Numbered from the stretch's first letter, positions 35,901-44,633 are shown. The stretch: 64,000 nt of DNA from Lachnospiraceae bacterium (GCA_017479285.1 JAFVCL010000009.1:1-64000), one strand, 5' to 3'. The notes: generated from the sequence alone by a model not told the origin. A program made the numbers and translations.

Positions 35901-36729
35901 ATACGGAAATACATTTATAAATGTACGCACGGAGGATGGAAACAAGACAGCCAGGTGTATGATCTATGTTGAGAGACCTGTGGACGATTCCGGAAAAGGA
36001 TGGAGCGAAGACGGGGAAAGCTCCGGGGGAGATGATTCCGGGAAAGCCGGGGGCGGTACGGACTCCGGTAATGAAAAAGACGGGGACGAGGTGTCCGGAG
36101 CAGGGGGTAACTCCGGAACGGGAGATGATTCCGGCGCGGTAGAGGGTACTGATACGACGGACACGAATACAGGGTCCGGTGGAAATTCGGAAGTGACTCC
36201 GATCACACCGGATTTCGGCTGGTACGATAGATTTAACAGATCCTACTGGTATGAAAACGGAGTAAAGCAGGGTACAAAGGATGATCCCAAGGGCGTTTCC
36301 GGTGACGGAACGATACGCGGAAGGGAAATCTATGACCCGGGAACGGATGCATGGTACTGGCTTGACGCCTGCTATGACGGAGCAAAGGCGATAGGTAAGG
36401 AAGTGTGGATGCCCTATGTTTACCAGAATGAAGAGGGATGGGAGTATGATGAAATAGTCGGCATAGCCGGAAATTCCGATAGCGGGATGCAGGAATGCGT
36501 AATAGACGCCATTGTAAATAAAAGAGGAAAATGGGTCCGCTATGACGAAAACGGTAAAATGATAAAGGGCTGGGTCACGATAGAAGGCAGGCTGGCACAG
36601 CTTTATCCGGAACAGAAGGGCAATACCTACTACTATGATACGATCACCGGTCTTATGGCAAAGGGCTGGGTAACCATTGAAGGAAATACATATTACTTTG
36701 ATGAGTTTTCCGGTGTACTGGTTCAGTAA
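32923..36729 (+). CDS. Secreted papain-family (C1A) cysteine protease with six BIG2 domains
   Basis: A 1268-residue exported paralogue of the preceding protein, starting two bases after its stop. The signal peptide covers about 1-37. Catalytic residues are Gln 95 and Cys 101 (DQGQEGACWAFAA), His 271 (NHAIMLVGWDD) and Asn 301 (RNSWG). Six BIG2 domains follow (about 500-1020). The linker (1020-1085) is rich in Gly, Ser, Asp and Glu instead of Asn, and differs wholly from the first protease. The C-terminal 165-residue module is nearly the same in both (GTIRGREIYDP, DAWYWLDA, GKEVW-PYVYQNE, SDSGMQ). Paired proteases of different reach from the cell surface are likely. The substrate is unknown. 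Confidence 0.9.
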   Translation: MGLKRHLFAKKTAALIALGALVVSRFFPGASINVFASERETELPVGGYLYIPREYEIPGLANAYINSPVPILRNTVIPNSYNSYASNKLPAIRDQGQEGACWAFAALGAIEADLIKDGNSGVDAVTGKPDIDLSELHMAYFTSHTVSDPKGLHSGDTYAYTGSGSYLSNGGNNQMAYRAMENLIGPIREDIMPYENGGSYVPDSSYAMGQNYVMLKGAYLINPHDKDDVKKAIMSHGAVATSFYAAGSLNNSYYSATYNSYYCYERLTPNHAIMLVGWDDNFPKEQFKKSPSADGAWLVRNSWGAEGYEYQGYFWLSYEDAGLLQYDPQNAVYKGEAVAYDADFDLFDNCYAYDGNPFPGGYVSVPSGMSMTQTYHVSGPEKISGVGFETASADLTAHITVSSGSESVSRIFSTDYAGYYFVPLGEDLVVADESDVVLKISFDSRNGEDVKVMIEIPANTSCGEIRYSSEVSGRFYIGSVSHASDPRFKLFSKNMDNIVHVTGISLDRSILNLTEGDDASLTATVAPDNASDKSVIFTSANTAVATVDENGNVHAVGRGSTTITARTNDRSKTAVCTVNVAERVYEPEEIALNKLSLKVTKGYTASLYAAVLPEDVEDKSVVWSSSDPGVATVDQNGVVTGVDIGNAIITATSATKNTVFKCCDVEVVSEVINVSGVSIKNGDIEVTSLELDVGDSDSLTAVIVPENATIQDVTWESSNTSVITIDNSGRLSAVAPGNARITVKSAQDEEISASCDVRVLAKTIHTTGIVLDKNSLIMDPGDVVALSATVVPLNASNRNVVWTSDDLSVASVSSLGAVTAVYEGAAIVRAETVDGFYAECIVSVNKAGIPVESIVVDPVRKNMQIGETGRITAAVLPENAANKNISWSSNNTGIVTVDGEGNIRAVGAGTAVVTAMSQSGGITGSCTVTVERQKVPVSGVSLNSTMEKLTIGETFRLVANVYPASAYNKNVIWTSDDSSVATVDGSGNVRAAGYGNTFINVRTEDGNKTARCMIYVERPVDDSGKGWSEDGESSGGDDSGKAGGGTDSGNEKDGDEVSGAGGNSGTGDDSGAVEGTDTTDTNTGSGGNSEVTPITPDFGWYDRFNRSYWYENGVKQGTKDDPKGVSGDGTIRGREIYDPGTDAWYWLDACYDGAKAIGKEVWMPYVYQNEEGWEYDEIVGIAGNSDSGMQECVIDAIVNKRGKWVRYDENGKMIKGWVTIEGRLAQLYPEQKGNTYYYDTITGLMAKGWVTIEGNTYYFDEFSGVLVQ

Positions 36730-36757
36730 TGCACATGATCAAATGTCAATTATTCTC

Positions 36758-36786
36758 TTGAAAGACAGTAATTTTTAAATTATAAT
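36758..36786 (+). promoter_or_regulatory. Promoter of glyA
   Basis: TTGAAA (36758-36763), a 17-base spacer and a consensus TATAAT (36781-36786). A start of transcription near 36793 falls inside the palindrome described next. Confidence 0.85.
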
Positions 36787-36800
36787 GAAAGCACTTTCAT
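36785..36800 (+). promoter_or_regulatory. Cre-like LacI-family operator over the glyA start site
   Basis: ATGAAAG-CA-CTTTCAT is a perfect 7-bp inverted repeat. It differs at one central base from the strong CcpA/LacI-type site TGAAAGCGCTTTCA. It overlaps the -10 box and the start of transcription, the place for repression by a CcpA- or PurR-type protein. Confidence 0.68.
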
Positions 36801-36836
36801 AAAATTATTTGCATATTTATGCAAAAGGAGGATCAA

Positions 36837-38078
36837 ATGTATTCACTTGATGAAGTTAAGAAGGTCGATCCCGAGATCGCTGAGGCGATAGTGGCTGAGA
36901 CCGCAAGACAGCAGGATCACATTGAGCTTATCGCTTCCGAAAACTGGGTAAGCAAGGCTGTAATGGCAGCCATGGGAAGCCCACTTACCAACAAATACGC
37001 CGAAGGATACCCAGGAAAGCGTTATTACGGCGGATGTGAATGCGTCGATGTTGTGGAGGAGCTTGCGAGAAACCGCGCAATGGAGCTTTACGGATGCACA
37101 TACGCCAATGTCCAGCCCCACTCCGGAGCACAGGCAAACCTTGCAGTGCAGTTTGCGCTTCTTACCCCCGGAGATACGGTGATGGGAATGAATCTCGACC
37201 ACGGCGGACATCTTACCCACGGTTCACCGGCCAATATCTCCGGCGCGTATTTTAAGATCGTTCCTTACGGTGTTAACGACGAAGGCTTCATCGATTACGA
37301 TAAGGTGGAGGAGATCGCAAAGGAGTGCAAGCCCAAGATGATCATTGCGGGTGCTTCCGCTTACGCGAGAACGATTGATTTTAAGCGCTTCAGGGAGATC
37401 GCCGACGAGGTCGGGGCATTCCTTATGGTGGATATGGCGCATATCGCGGGACTTGTGGCAGCAGGCCTTCATCCCTCACCGATCCCTTACGCCCATGTTG
37501 TGACTACAACAACCCACAAGACCCTCCGCGGACCCAGAGGAGGTCTTATCCTCTCAAGCGCCGAGTTTGCCGAGGAGCATAAGCTCAACAAGGCAGTATT
37601 CCCCGGAATCCAGGGCGGTCCTCTCATGCATGTCATCGCTGCAAAGGCAGTATGCTTCAAGGAGGCACTGGAGCCCTCATTCAAGGAGTACCAGGCCCAG
37701 ATCGTAAAGAACGCCCAGGCGCTCTGCAAGGGACTCCAGAACCGCGGTATCAAGATCGTTTCCGACGGAACGGACAATCACCTTATGCTCATTGATCTTA
37801 CTCCCTTCGGACTTACCGGCAAGGAGGTTGAGAAGCTTCTTGATGAGGCTCATATTACCGCAAACAAGAACACTATCCCCAATGATCCCAAGTCACCTTT
37901 CGTAACCAGCGGTATCCGTCTCGGAACTCCCGCAGCTACCTCAAGGGGACTCAAGGAGGAGGACTTCGACAAGGTTGCGGAAGCAATCGCCCTCGTTGTA
38001 AAGGGCGGTGCCGAGAAGGTGGAAGAGGCAAAGGCAATCGTAAAGAGCCTTACCGACAAGTACCCTCTTAACGCTTAA
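36837..38078 (+). CDS. glyA: Serine hydroxymethyltransferase
   Basis: A 413-residue PLP enzyme interconverting serine plus tetrahydrofolate and glycine plus methylene-tetrahydrofolate, the main source of one-carbon units. It shows [15 protein letters not shown] and [18 protein letters not shown], and [13 protein letters not shown] around the PLP ring. The PLP Lys 228 is in [12 protein letters not shown]. Length is normal. The ATG at 36837 has AAAGGAGG five bases upstream; an ATG six codons earlier has none. It is a single-gene transcript with a strong promoter, a cre-like operator and a terminator. Confidence 0.97.
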   Translation: MYSLDEVKKVDPEIAEAIVAETARQQDHIELIASENWVSKAVMAAMGSPLTNKYAEGYPGKRYYGGCECVDVVEELARNRAMELYGCTYANVQPHSGAQANLAVQFALLTPGDTVMGMNLDHGGHLTHGSPANISGAYFKIVPYGVNDEGFIDYDKVEEIAKECKPKMIIAGASAYARTIDFKRFREIADEVGAFLMVDMAHIAGLVAAGLHPSPIPYAHVVTTTTHKTLRGPRGGLILSSAEFAEEHKLNKAVFPGIQGGPLMHVIAAKAVCFKEALEPSFKEYQAQIVKNAQALCKGLQNRGIKIVSDGTDNHLMLIDLTPFGLTGKEVEKLLDEAHITANKNTIPNDPKSPFVTSGIRLGTPAATSRGLKEEDFDKVAEAIALVVKGGAEKVEEAKAIVKSLTDKYPLNA

Positions 38079-38118
38079 AAATTTACGCAAAATATTTTTA
38101 ATAATTTTAATATCTGCC

Positions 38119-38158
38119 AGTCCGGTCTGTTATCCATACAGACCGGGCTTTTGCTTTT
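38119..38158 (+). terminator. Terminator of glyA
   Basis: A 12-bp stem (38119-38130 with 38138-38149) has a seven-base loop, followed by TTTGCTTTT. Confidence 0.85.
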
Positions 38159-38281
38159 CTGAACAAAAAAAATATAAAGAAATTGTTAAATAAGTATAAA
38201 ATTGACATTGTAAATCTATTGACGGTTTGCTATTCTTATATGCGTAACATAGAGTGTCCAAAAGGACAAAAGGAGATTATT

Positions 38282-39499
38282 ATGAAAAAGTTTTCTAAAA
38301 TCGCTGCACTTGCACTTGCGGCTGTATCCGCAATTTCGCTTTGTGCGTGTGGAAGCTCTTCTTCCACAGGTTCTTCCGCTGAGGGAACATCGGGTCTTAA
38401 GGCCGGATTCATCTGCCTTCACGACGAGAACTCAACCTATGACCTCAACTTTATCAATGCAGCAAAGGCTGCGTGTGATAAGCTTGGCGTAGAGTGCGTA
38501 ATCAAGACAAACATCCCCGAGGGACAGGAAGCTTACGACACCGCTGTTGATCTTGCCGATGCAGGCTGTGATTTCGTGTTTGCTGACAGCTTCGGACATG
38601 AGGACTTCATTATCGAGGCCGCAAAGGAGTATCCCGATATCCAGTTCGCACACGCTACCGGAACAAAGGCTCACACCGAGAACCTTTCAAACTTCCACAA
38701 TGCTTTCTCTGAGATATACAACGGCCGTTACCTTGCAGGTATCGCCGCAGGCATGAAGCTTAATGAGATGATCGAGAACGGCCAGATTACCGCTGACCAG
38801 GCAAAGATGGGTTATGTCGGAGCCTTCACATACGCAGAGGTTATTTCCGGATATACTTCCTTCTATCTCGGAGCAAAGAGCGTATGCCCTACCGTTACCA
38901 TGGAAGTAACCTTTACCGGTTCATGGTATGATGAGACCGCAGAGAAGACTGGAGCGCAGACTCTTATAGACGACGGCTGCGTTCTTATCTCACAGCACGC
39001 TGACTCGATGGGTGCTCCTACCGCCTGCGAGACCGCGGGAGTTCCCGATGTATCCTACAACGGAAGCACCGCTTCTGCATGCCCCAATACCTTTATCGTT
39101 TCTTCAAGGATCAACTGGGAGCCTTACTTCGAGTATTGCCTTAATTCCATCGCTGCAGGAGAGGCTATCGCTACCGACTGGTGCGGAACTCTTGCTGACG
39201 GCTCCGTAGTTCTTACCGATTTCGGCGCAGCAGCCGCAGAGGGAACCGTTGATGCGGTGGAGGCTGCAAAGGCTAAGCTTATAAGCGGAGAGCTTCATGT
39301 ATTTGATACCGCTACATTCACCGTTGGCGGTGCAAAGCTCGACAGCTATATGGCGGATGTGGATTCTGACGCAGATTACACTCCCGATCACGAGGCTATC
39401 GTGGACGGATACTTCAACGAGTCCGGCGACGGACTGAGAAGTGCTCCTTTCTTCGACCTCCAGATCGACGGAATCACTCTTCTTGATACCGCATTCTAA
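38282..39499 (+). CDS. BMP-family nucleoside-binding lipoprotein of an ABC transporter
   Basis: A 405-residue substrate-binding lipoprotein. The signal peptide ends in the lipobox LCAC (Cys near residue 22), followed by a Ser-rich linker. The mature part shows the BMP/Med pattern: KAGFICLHDENSTYDLNF, GCDFVFADSFGHEDFI, and KMGYVGAFTYAEVISGYTSFYLGAKSV. AAAAGGAG precedes the ATG at 38282. It is the first gene of a four-gene importer resembling the B. subtilis guanosine transporter NupNOPQ. Hairpins between it and the ATPase gene may raise its expression relative to the rest. Substrate is probably purine nucleosides, by family. Confidence 0.92.
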   Translation: MKKFSKIAALALAAVSAISLCACGSSSSTGSSAEGTSGLKAGFICLHDENSTYDLNFINAAKAACDKLGVECVIKTNIPEGQEAYDTAVDLADAGCDFVFADSFGHEDFIIEAAKEYPDIQFAHATGTKAHTENLSNFHNAFSEIYNGRYLAGIAAGMKLNEMIENGQITADQAKMGYVGAFTYAEVISGYTSFYLGAKSVCPTVTMEVTFTGSWYDETAEKTGAQTLIDDGCVLISQHADSMGAPTACETAGVPDVSYNGSTASACPNTFIVSSRINWEPYFEYCLNSIAAGEAIATDWCGTLADGSVVLTDFGAAAAEGTVDAVEAAKAKLISGELHVFDTATFTVGGAKLDSYMADVDSDADYTPDHEAIVDGYFNESGDGLRSAPFFDLQIDGITLLDTAF

Positions 39500-39516
39500 C
39501 AGCTATATTATATGGG

Positions 39517-39542
39517 CGGGTAGGGGATTTATCTCCTGCCCG
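39517..39542 (+). other. Hairpin without U-run between binding protein and ATPase genes
   Basis: An 11- or 12-bp stem with two G-T pairs (39517-39528 with 39531-39542) closes on a few T. Without a U-run it is more likely an RNA-stabilising 3' end or processing signal than a terminator. Confidence 0.55.
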
Positions 39543-39585
39543 GTCATTGTATAACGGTAAGGATCGCGAAGATATTAAAAACTAC

Positions 39586-39632
39586 TTTACAGATATTACG
39601 TGCTTTACGCGATATCTGTAAAATTGTTTTAT
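39586..39632 (+). terminator. Attenuator-like hairpin before the ABC ATPase gene
   Basis: TTTACAGATAT (39586-39596) and ATATCTGTAAA (39612-39622) form a perfect 11-bp stem with a 15-base loop, followed by ATTGTTTTA and further T-rich sequence. Partial termination here would lower the ATPase and permeases relative to the binding protein. Confidence 0.6.
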
Positions 39633-39672
39633 CGGTTCAGTTTTTTTCAATTTTTTCTTAAGAAGGTTCACA

Positions 39673-41202
39673 ATGGAAAACAGGATACCTGCTGTAAAAT
39701 TAGTGGATATTTCAAAGCGTTTCGGTCCGGTTGCCGCCAATTCACATGTGAATATGGAGGTATACCGGGGGGAGATACTTGCGCTTCTCGGCGAGAACGG
39801 AAGCGGAAAGACAACGCTTATGAATATGCTCTCCGGAATTTATTTTCCGGATGAGGGGCAGATTTTCATTGACGGAAATCCGGTGACGATAGCTTCGCCG
39901 AGGGATGCTTTCAATCTCGGGATCGGTATGGTGCACCAGCATTTTAAGCTTATCGATGTGCTTACTGCCGCGGAAAACATTGTCCTCGGACTCGAGGGCA
40001 GGCTTGATATAAAGGCGGCCACCGGGAAAATACGCGAGATATGCGACAAGTATGGATTCGAGGTGGATCCCACCCAGAAGATTTATGATATGTCGGTCTC
40101 ACAGAAGCAGACGGTGGAGATCGTAAAGGTGCTTTACCGCGGCGCGGAGGTTCTCATACTTGACGAGCCCACGGCAGTTCTTACGCCCCAGGAGACAGAA
40201 AAGCTTTTTGATGTGCTCCGGAGGATGCGTGAGGATAACAAGGCTATCGTTATAATCACCCATAAAATGCACGAGGTGGAGAGCCTTTCGGATCGTGTTG
40301 CAGTCCTTAGAAAGGGCGAATACATCGGGGATATGATGACAAAGGATACCAATGCCGGGGAGATGACCAATATGATGGTCGGGCGCAAGGTATCTCTCAA
40401 TATAAAGCGCCCCGAGCCGGTAAATCCGAAGGACAGGATAAAGGTGAGCGGCGTAACTGTTCGAAACGAGGAGGGAATCCTTAAGCTTGAGGATGTAAGC
40501 TTTACCGCAAGGAGCGGGGAAATACTCGGAATCGCCGGTATCTCCGGCTGCGGTCAGAAGGAGCTCCTTGAGGCCATCGCGGGACTTCAGCCCGTGGAGA
40601 AGGGCTCCATTGAATACATCGAGGATGACGGAACGGCGGAGGAGCTTATCGGAAAGGATCCGAGAAGCATCCGCGATATGGGCGTATCCCTGTCCTTCGT
40701 TCCCGAGGACAGACTCGGAATGGGACTTGTGGGCAATATGGACCTTGCGGAGAATATGATGCTCCGTTCTTTTGAAAAGGGAGGAAGCCCTTTTACGGAC
40801 AGGAAGGCTCCCTATGAGCTTGCAAAAAATGTTGTGGAGGAGCTTGAGGTCGTTACACCGGGTATCTCGACACCGGTAAGAAGGCTCTCCGGAGGTAATG
40901 TACAGAAGGTGCTCGTGGGGCGTGAGATAGCGTCCGCGCCCAAGGTACTCCTTACGGCATACGCGGTAAGAGGACTTGATATAAATTCCTCCTACACGAT
41001 ATACGATCTTATCAACAAGCAGAAACAGGCCGGAGTTGCGGTGATATTTGTGGGTGAGGACCTTGATGTGCTTATGGAGCTTTCCGACAGGATACTCGTT
41101 CTCTGCGGAGGAAGAGTCAGCGGCATAGTGGACGGCAGAAACGCCGACCGTGCAAAGATCGGGCTTATGATGACGAATATAGGAGGCGGAAACAATGAGT
41201 AA
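39673..41202 (+). CDS. Double ATPase subunit of the BMP-type nucleoside ABC importer
   Basis: A 509-residue cytoplasmic protein with two fused ATPase domains. Domain 1 has Walker A GENGSGKTTL, a VSQKQTVEIVKVL signature region, Walker B EVLILDEPT and the switch His in IIITHKMHE. Domain 2 has a degenerate Walker A (GISGCGQKELL), the signature LSGGNVQKV, and VLLTAYAVRGLDI where relatives usually have an xPTRGLD motif. Degeneracy of the second site is usual in this family. It overlaps the first permease by eight bases. Confidence 0.93.
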   Translation: MENRIPAVKLVDISKRFGPVAANSHVNMEVYRGEILALLGENGSGKTTLMNMLSGIYFPDEGQIFIDGNPVTIASPRDAFNLGIGMVHQHFKLIDVLTAAENIVLGLEGRLDIKAATGKIREICDKYGFEVDPTQKIYDMSVSQKQTVEIVKVLYRGAEVLILDEPTAVLTPQETEKLFDVLRRMREDNKAIVIITHKMHEVESLSDRVAVLRKGEYIGDMMTKDTNAGEMTNMMVGRKVSLNIKRPEPVNPKDRIKVSGVTVRNEEGILKLEDVSFTARSGEILGIAGISGCGQKELLEAIAGLQPVEKGSIEYIEDDGTAEELIGKDPRSIRDMGVSLSFVPEDRLGMGLVGNMDLAENMMLRSFEKGGSPFTDRKAPYELAKNVVEELEVVTPGISTPVRRLSGGNVQKVLVGREIASAPKVLLTAYAVRGLDINSSYTIYDLINKQKQAGVAVIFVGEDLDVLMELSDRILVLCGGRVSGIVDGRNADRAKIGLMMTNIGGGNNE

Positions 41203-42310
41203 CAGAAAAAACCACGAGCCTCTTGTCCATATCTCAAAAAGAGACGGGATGACCTTTAAAAAGGCTCTCATCATAAGAATTGGCGCGATCGCGGCGGCTC
41301 TTATCCTCTGTGCGATAATAACGATGATATTTACCGGAGAGAATCCTTTCGGGATATACGGCGCGATGGCGGCCGGTGCCTTCGGAAGCGTAAGGAAAAC
41401 CTGGATAACCTTCCAGAATGTCTCAATACTCCTTCTTATAGCACTGGCACTGACTCCGGCGTTCAAGATGCGCTTCTGGAATATCGGCGGGGAGGGACAG
41501 GTACTTATCGGCGGACTTGCCGCCGCAACCTGTATGTTAAAGCTCGGCGACAAGGTTCCCAACGGGATCCTTATACTTATAATGTTTGCCGCTTCTGTGC
41601 TGGCGGGCGGAATCTGGAGCGTGATCCCCGCGATATTCAAGGCAAAGTGGAATACGAACGAGACCCTGTCAACCCTTATGATGAACTATATCGCGACCCA
41701 GCTTGTCGCTTTCTTTACGGTTCTCTGGGAGGTTCCCAAGGGCTCGGGAAAGATCGGAATAATCAATCAGGATACCAACGCGGGCTGGCTTCCGAATCTT
41801 TTCGGGTCGGGCTTTTCCGGTTCAAAGTATCTTCTGACGATCATCTTTGCCGTGATAATTACCGCCGGAATGTTTATCTACCTTGCCTTCAGCAAGCAGG
41901 GCTACGAGATTGCTGTTGTGGGAGAGAGCGTTAATACCGCCCGGTATGTGGGCATTAATGTAGAGAAGGTCATTATCAGGACAGTATTTATATCCGGCGC
42001 GATCTGCGGGCTCGTGGGACTTTTGCTTGTGGGCGGGATAAACCACACCCTTACCACGACCATCGCCGGAGGGCAGGGCTTTACCGCGGTTATGGTATCC
42101 TGGCTTGCGAAGTTTAATCCCTTTATTATGATACTCGCAAGTCTGCTCATAGTATTTTTGTCAAGAGGAGCGGGAGAGGTTGCGACGAACTTCGGACTGA
42201 ACCAGTCCTTCTCGGATATTCTTACGGGAATTATCCTGTTCTTTATTATAGGCTGTGAATTCTTTATAAGTTATAAGATTTCTTTCAGAAGAGGAGGGCA
42301 TAAGAAATGA
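41195..42310 (+). CDS. BMP-type nucleoside ABC importer, permease 1
   Basis: A 371-residue membrane protein with about nine or ten hydrophobic helices. It shows the branched-chain-permease-like features MRFWNIGGEGQVLIGGLAA and AVVGESVNTARYVGIN, the loop that contacts the ATPase. It corresponds to NupP-type permeases. The start overlaps the ATPase gene by eight bases and the stop overlaps the next gene by four (ATGA). Confidence 0.93.
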   Translation: MSNRKNHEPLVHISKRDGMTFKKALIIRIGAIAAALILCAIITMIFTGENPFGIYGAMAAGAFGSVRKTWITFQNVSILLLIALALTPAFKMRFWNIGGEGQVLIGGLAAATCMLKLGDKVPNGILILIMFAASVLAGGIWSVIPAIFKAKWNTNETLSTLMMNYIATQLVAFFTVLWEVPKGSGKIGIINQDTNAGWLPNLFGSGFSGSKYLLTIIFAVIITAGMFIYLAFSKQGYEIAVVGESVNTARYVGINVEKVIIRTVFISGAICGLVGLLLVGGINHTLTTTIAGGQGFTAVMVSWLAKFNPFIMILASLLIVFLSRGAGEVATNFGLNQSFSDILTGIILFFIIGCEFFISYKISFRRGGHKK

Positions 42311-43302
42311 TTAATTTTGCTTTACTTATCCCCAAGGCGGTTGTGCAGGGAATCCCTCTTCTGTACGGGAGCACGGGTGAGATACTTACCGAAAAATCCG
42401 GTAATCTAAACCTCGGTATCCCCGGAGTCATGTATGTGGGAGCCATCAGCGGGGTTATCGGAGCCTTTGCCTATGAGCAGGGACTCTCAAGGTATCCGGA
42501 AAACGGCTTTCTCGCGGTTATGATACCGCTGCTCTGCTGTCTTTTGGGGTCATTTCTTATGGGGCTTTTGTATTGCTTTCTTACGGTTACGCTCCGCGCG
42601 AATCAAAATGTTACCGGTCTTGCCATGACGACCTTCGGAGTTGGCTTCGGAAACTTTTTCGGAGGATCCCTTATAAAGCTTTCGGGAGCGGATGTTCCCT
42701 CCATCGCCCTCTCCACCACGAGTAAGTATTTTTCCGCGGGACTTCCCTTTGCGGACAGGCTCGGATGGTTTGGAAAGATTTTTTTATCCTACGGTTTTCT
42801 CGCTTACCTTGCGATCATAATTGCCGTGTTTGCGGCTATAATGCTAAAAAAGACAAGAGTGGGACTTCATCTCCGTGCAGTGGGAGAAAACCCCGGGACC
42901 GCGGATTCGGCGGGAATCAATGTAACTGCATATAAATACGGCGCTACCTGCATCGGGTGTATGATAGCGGGGCTTGGAGGCCTGTATTATGTTATGGACT
43001 ATGCCTGCGGAGTATGGTCGAACGATGCCTTCGGAGACAGGGGATGGCTTGCGATAGCCCTCGTCATCTTCACGATATGGAAACCGGATATCGGTATTTT
43101 TGCCTCGATATTATTCGGTGGTCTTTATATACTTTATCTTTATATTCCCACGGGAATGGATCATATGGAGCTTCAGCAGCTCTACAAGATGATCCCCTAT
43201 GTGGTGACACTGATCGTGCTTGTCATTACGAGTATGAGAAACAAGCGTGAAAATCAGCCGCCGGCACATCTGGGACTGCCGTATTTCAGGGAAGAACGAT
43301 AA
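42307..43302 (+). CDS. BMP-type nucleoside ABC importer, permease 2
   Basis: A 331-residue membrane protein with eight or nine helices. It shows GSTGEILTEKSGNLNLGIPGVM at the N-terminus and the ATPase-contact loop LRAVGENPGTADSAGIN. It pairs with the preceding permease and corresponds to NupQ-type proteins. It ends the importer operon; a new promoter follows. Confidence 0.93.
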   Translation: MINFALLIPKAVVQGIPLLYGSTGEILTEKSGNLNLGIPGVMYVGAISGVIGAFAYEQGLSRYPENGFLAVMIPLLCCLLGSFLMGLLYCFLTVTLRANQNVTGLAMTTFGVGFGNFFGGSLIKLSGADVPSIALSTTSKYFSAGLPFADRLGWFGKIFLSYGFLAYLAIIIAVFAAIMLKKTRVGLHLRAVGENPGTADSAGINVTAYKYGATCIGCMIAGLGGLYYVMDYACGVWSNDAFGDRGWLAIALVIFTIWKPDIGIFASILFGGLYILYLYIPTGMDHMELQQLYKMIPYVVTLIVLVITSMRNKRENQPPAHLGLPYFREER

Positions 43303-43305
43303 GTA

Positions 43306-43335
43306 TTGTATTTGAGAGGGGATGTATGATAAAAT
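43306..43335 (+). promoter_or_regulatory. Probable promoter of hom-lysC
   Basis: TTGTAT (43306-43311), an 18-base spacer and TAAAAT (43330-43335). The leader of about 80 bases contains a hairpin but no T-box features. Confidence 0.55.
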
Positions 43336-43371
43336 AGTTATTTAAGCGGCGCGTTTGTATGCGACTGCCGA

Positions 43372-43399
43372 CGGGAATTATTGTTCCGATTTATTCCCG
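43372..43399 (+). other. Hairpin in the hom leader
   Basis: CGGGAAT (43372-43378) pairs with ATTCCCG (43393-43399) around a 14-base loop. An alternative inner pairing GGAA/TTCC (43374-43377 with 43384-43387) exists. It ends 11 bases before the ribosome site and has no U-run. Confidence 0.4.
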
Positions 43400-43421
43400 A
43401 TCAAAATATAGGAGAAAAACA

Positions 43422-44633
43422 ATGGTTAAAGTTGCTGTGCTTGGTTACGGTACTGTGGGAAGCGGTGTCGTACAGGTAATAAAGGATAACAACGAGCTGG
43501 TCAGCAAAAGATCCGGCACAGAGGTGGATGTCAAATACATTCTCGATCTTCGCGAGTTTCCCGGAGACCCCTATGAGAGTCTTGTGATACACGATTTTAA
43601 CACTATCGTGGCAGATCCCGAAATCGGAGTTGTCTGCGAGACAATGGGCGGCGTGGGTGCCGCTTACGCCTTTACAAAGCAGTGTCTTGAGGCGGGAAAG
43701 AGTGTCTGCACTTCCAACAAGGAGCTTGTGGCAAAGCACGGTCCGGAGCTTCTGGAGATCGCGAAGGCAAATAATTGCAGCTACCTTTTTGAAGCCAGCG
43801 TCGGAGGAGGAATCCCGATAATTCGTCCCATAATGGACGCGCTTTGTGCGGAAAAGATTGAGAGCATTCTCGGAATACTTAACGGCACAACAAACTATAT
43901 ACTTACAAAAATGGAGCAGGAGGGAGCGGATTTTGACGCTGTCCTCAAGGAGGCACAGGCACTCGGATACGCGGAAAGAGACCCTTCTGCGGATATCGAG
44001 GGACATGATGCCTGCCGCAAGATCGCGATACTCTCTTCACTTATGACCGGAAAGAATGTTGATTCGGAGAAGGTTTATACCGAAGGAATAACAAAGATAA
44101 CGGCGGAGGATTTTGCTTTCGCAAAGGAAGCCGGATATACCATTAAGATACTCGGAGTCAGTGAGGCAAAGGAAGACGGGAGCACACTTATCTATGTATC
44201 GCCCTTCCTTATAAACAAAGCACATCCCCTTGCCATGGTAAATGATGTTTTCAATGCCATCTTCGTAACCGGAAACATGGTTGGAGACACAATGTACTAC
44301 GGAAAGGGAGCGGGAAAGCTTCCCACCGCCAGCGCGGTTGTAGCGGATGTTATAGATGCGGCCAGACATATCGGAAAGAATATTCCCTGCTACTGGGATG
44401 CGCAGAGCGCCAAGCTTGCGGAGCTTGACGATGTGAGCCACAAATTCTTCGTAAGGATAAAGTCCGAAAAGCTTTATGAGCTCGAGAACCTTTTCCCCGG
44501 CGGAGAGGAGCTTGATATGGCTTTTGGCGGGCAGAGAGTATATATTACCCCGGAAGTCAACGAAAAAGAATTCAGGACAGCAGCAGAAAAGCTTGGAGAC
44601 GGACTTTTGGGAAGAATAAGAGTCTACGGGTGA
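43422..44633 (+). CDS. hom: Homoserine dehydrogenase
   Basis: A 403-residue enzyme reducing aspartate semialdehyde to homoserine with NAD(P)H, the branch to threonine and methionine. It shows the nucleotide loop GYGTVGSG (residues 8-15), VCTSNKELVAKHG, the catalytic-domain signature NGTTNYILTKM, and DPSADIEGHDACRKIAIL. The last 80 residues are an ACT-like regulatory part. TATAGGAG precedes the ATG at 43422. lysC follows after 19 bases, so aspartate-family flux is controlled from one transcript. Confidence 0.96.
   Translation: MVKVAVLGYGTVGSGVVQVIKDNNELVSKRSGTEVDVKYILDLREFPGDPYESLVIHDFNTIVADPEIGVVCETMGGVGAAYAFTKQCLEAGKSVCTSNKELVAKHGPELLEIAKANNCSYLFEASVGGGIPIIRPIMDALCAEKIESILGILNGTTNYILTKMEQEGADFDAVLKEAQALGYAERDPSADIEGHDACRKIAILSSLMTGKNVDSEKVYTEGITKITAEDFAFAKEAGYTIKILGVSEAKEDGSTLIYVSPFLINKAHPLAMVNDVFNAIFVTGNMVGDTMYYGKGAGKLPTASAVVADVIDAARHIGKNIPCYWDAQSAKLAELDDVSHKFFVRIKSEKLYELENLFPGGEELDMAFGGQRVYITPEVNEKEFRTAAEKLGDGLLGRIRVYG

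Noticed and set aside
40099..41640. 513-codon open frame antisense to the ABC ATPase gene
   Set aside because: It lies opposite a clearly conserved ATPase, has no recognisable domain, and arises from the codon bias of the real gene.
43303..43421. T-box or amino-acid attenuator before hom
   Set aside because: No T-box sequence, specifier stem or terminator with U-run; only one small hairpin.
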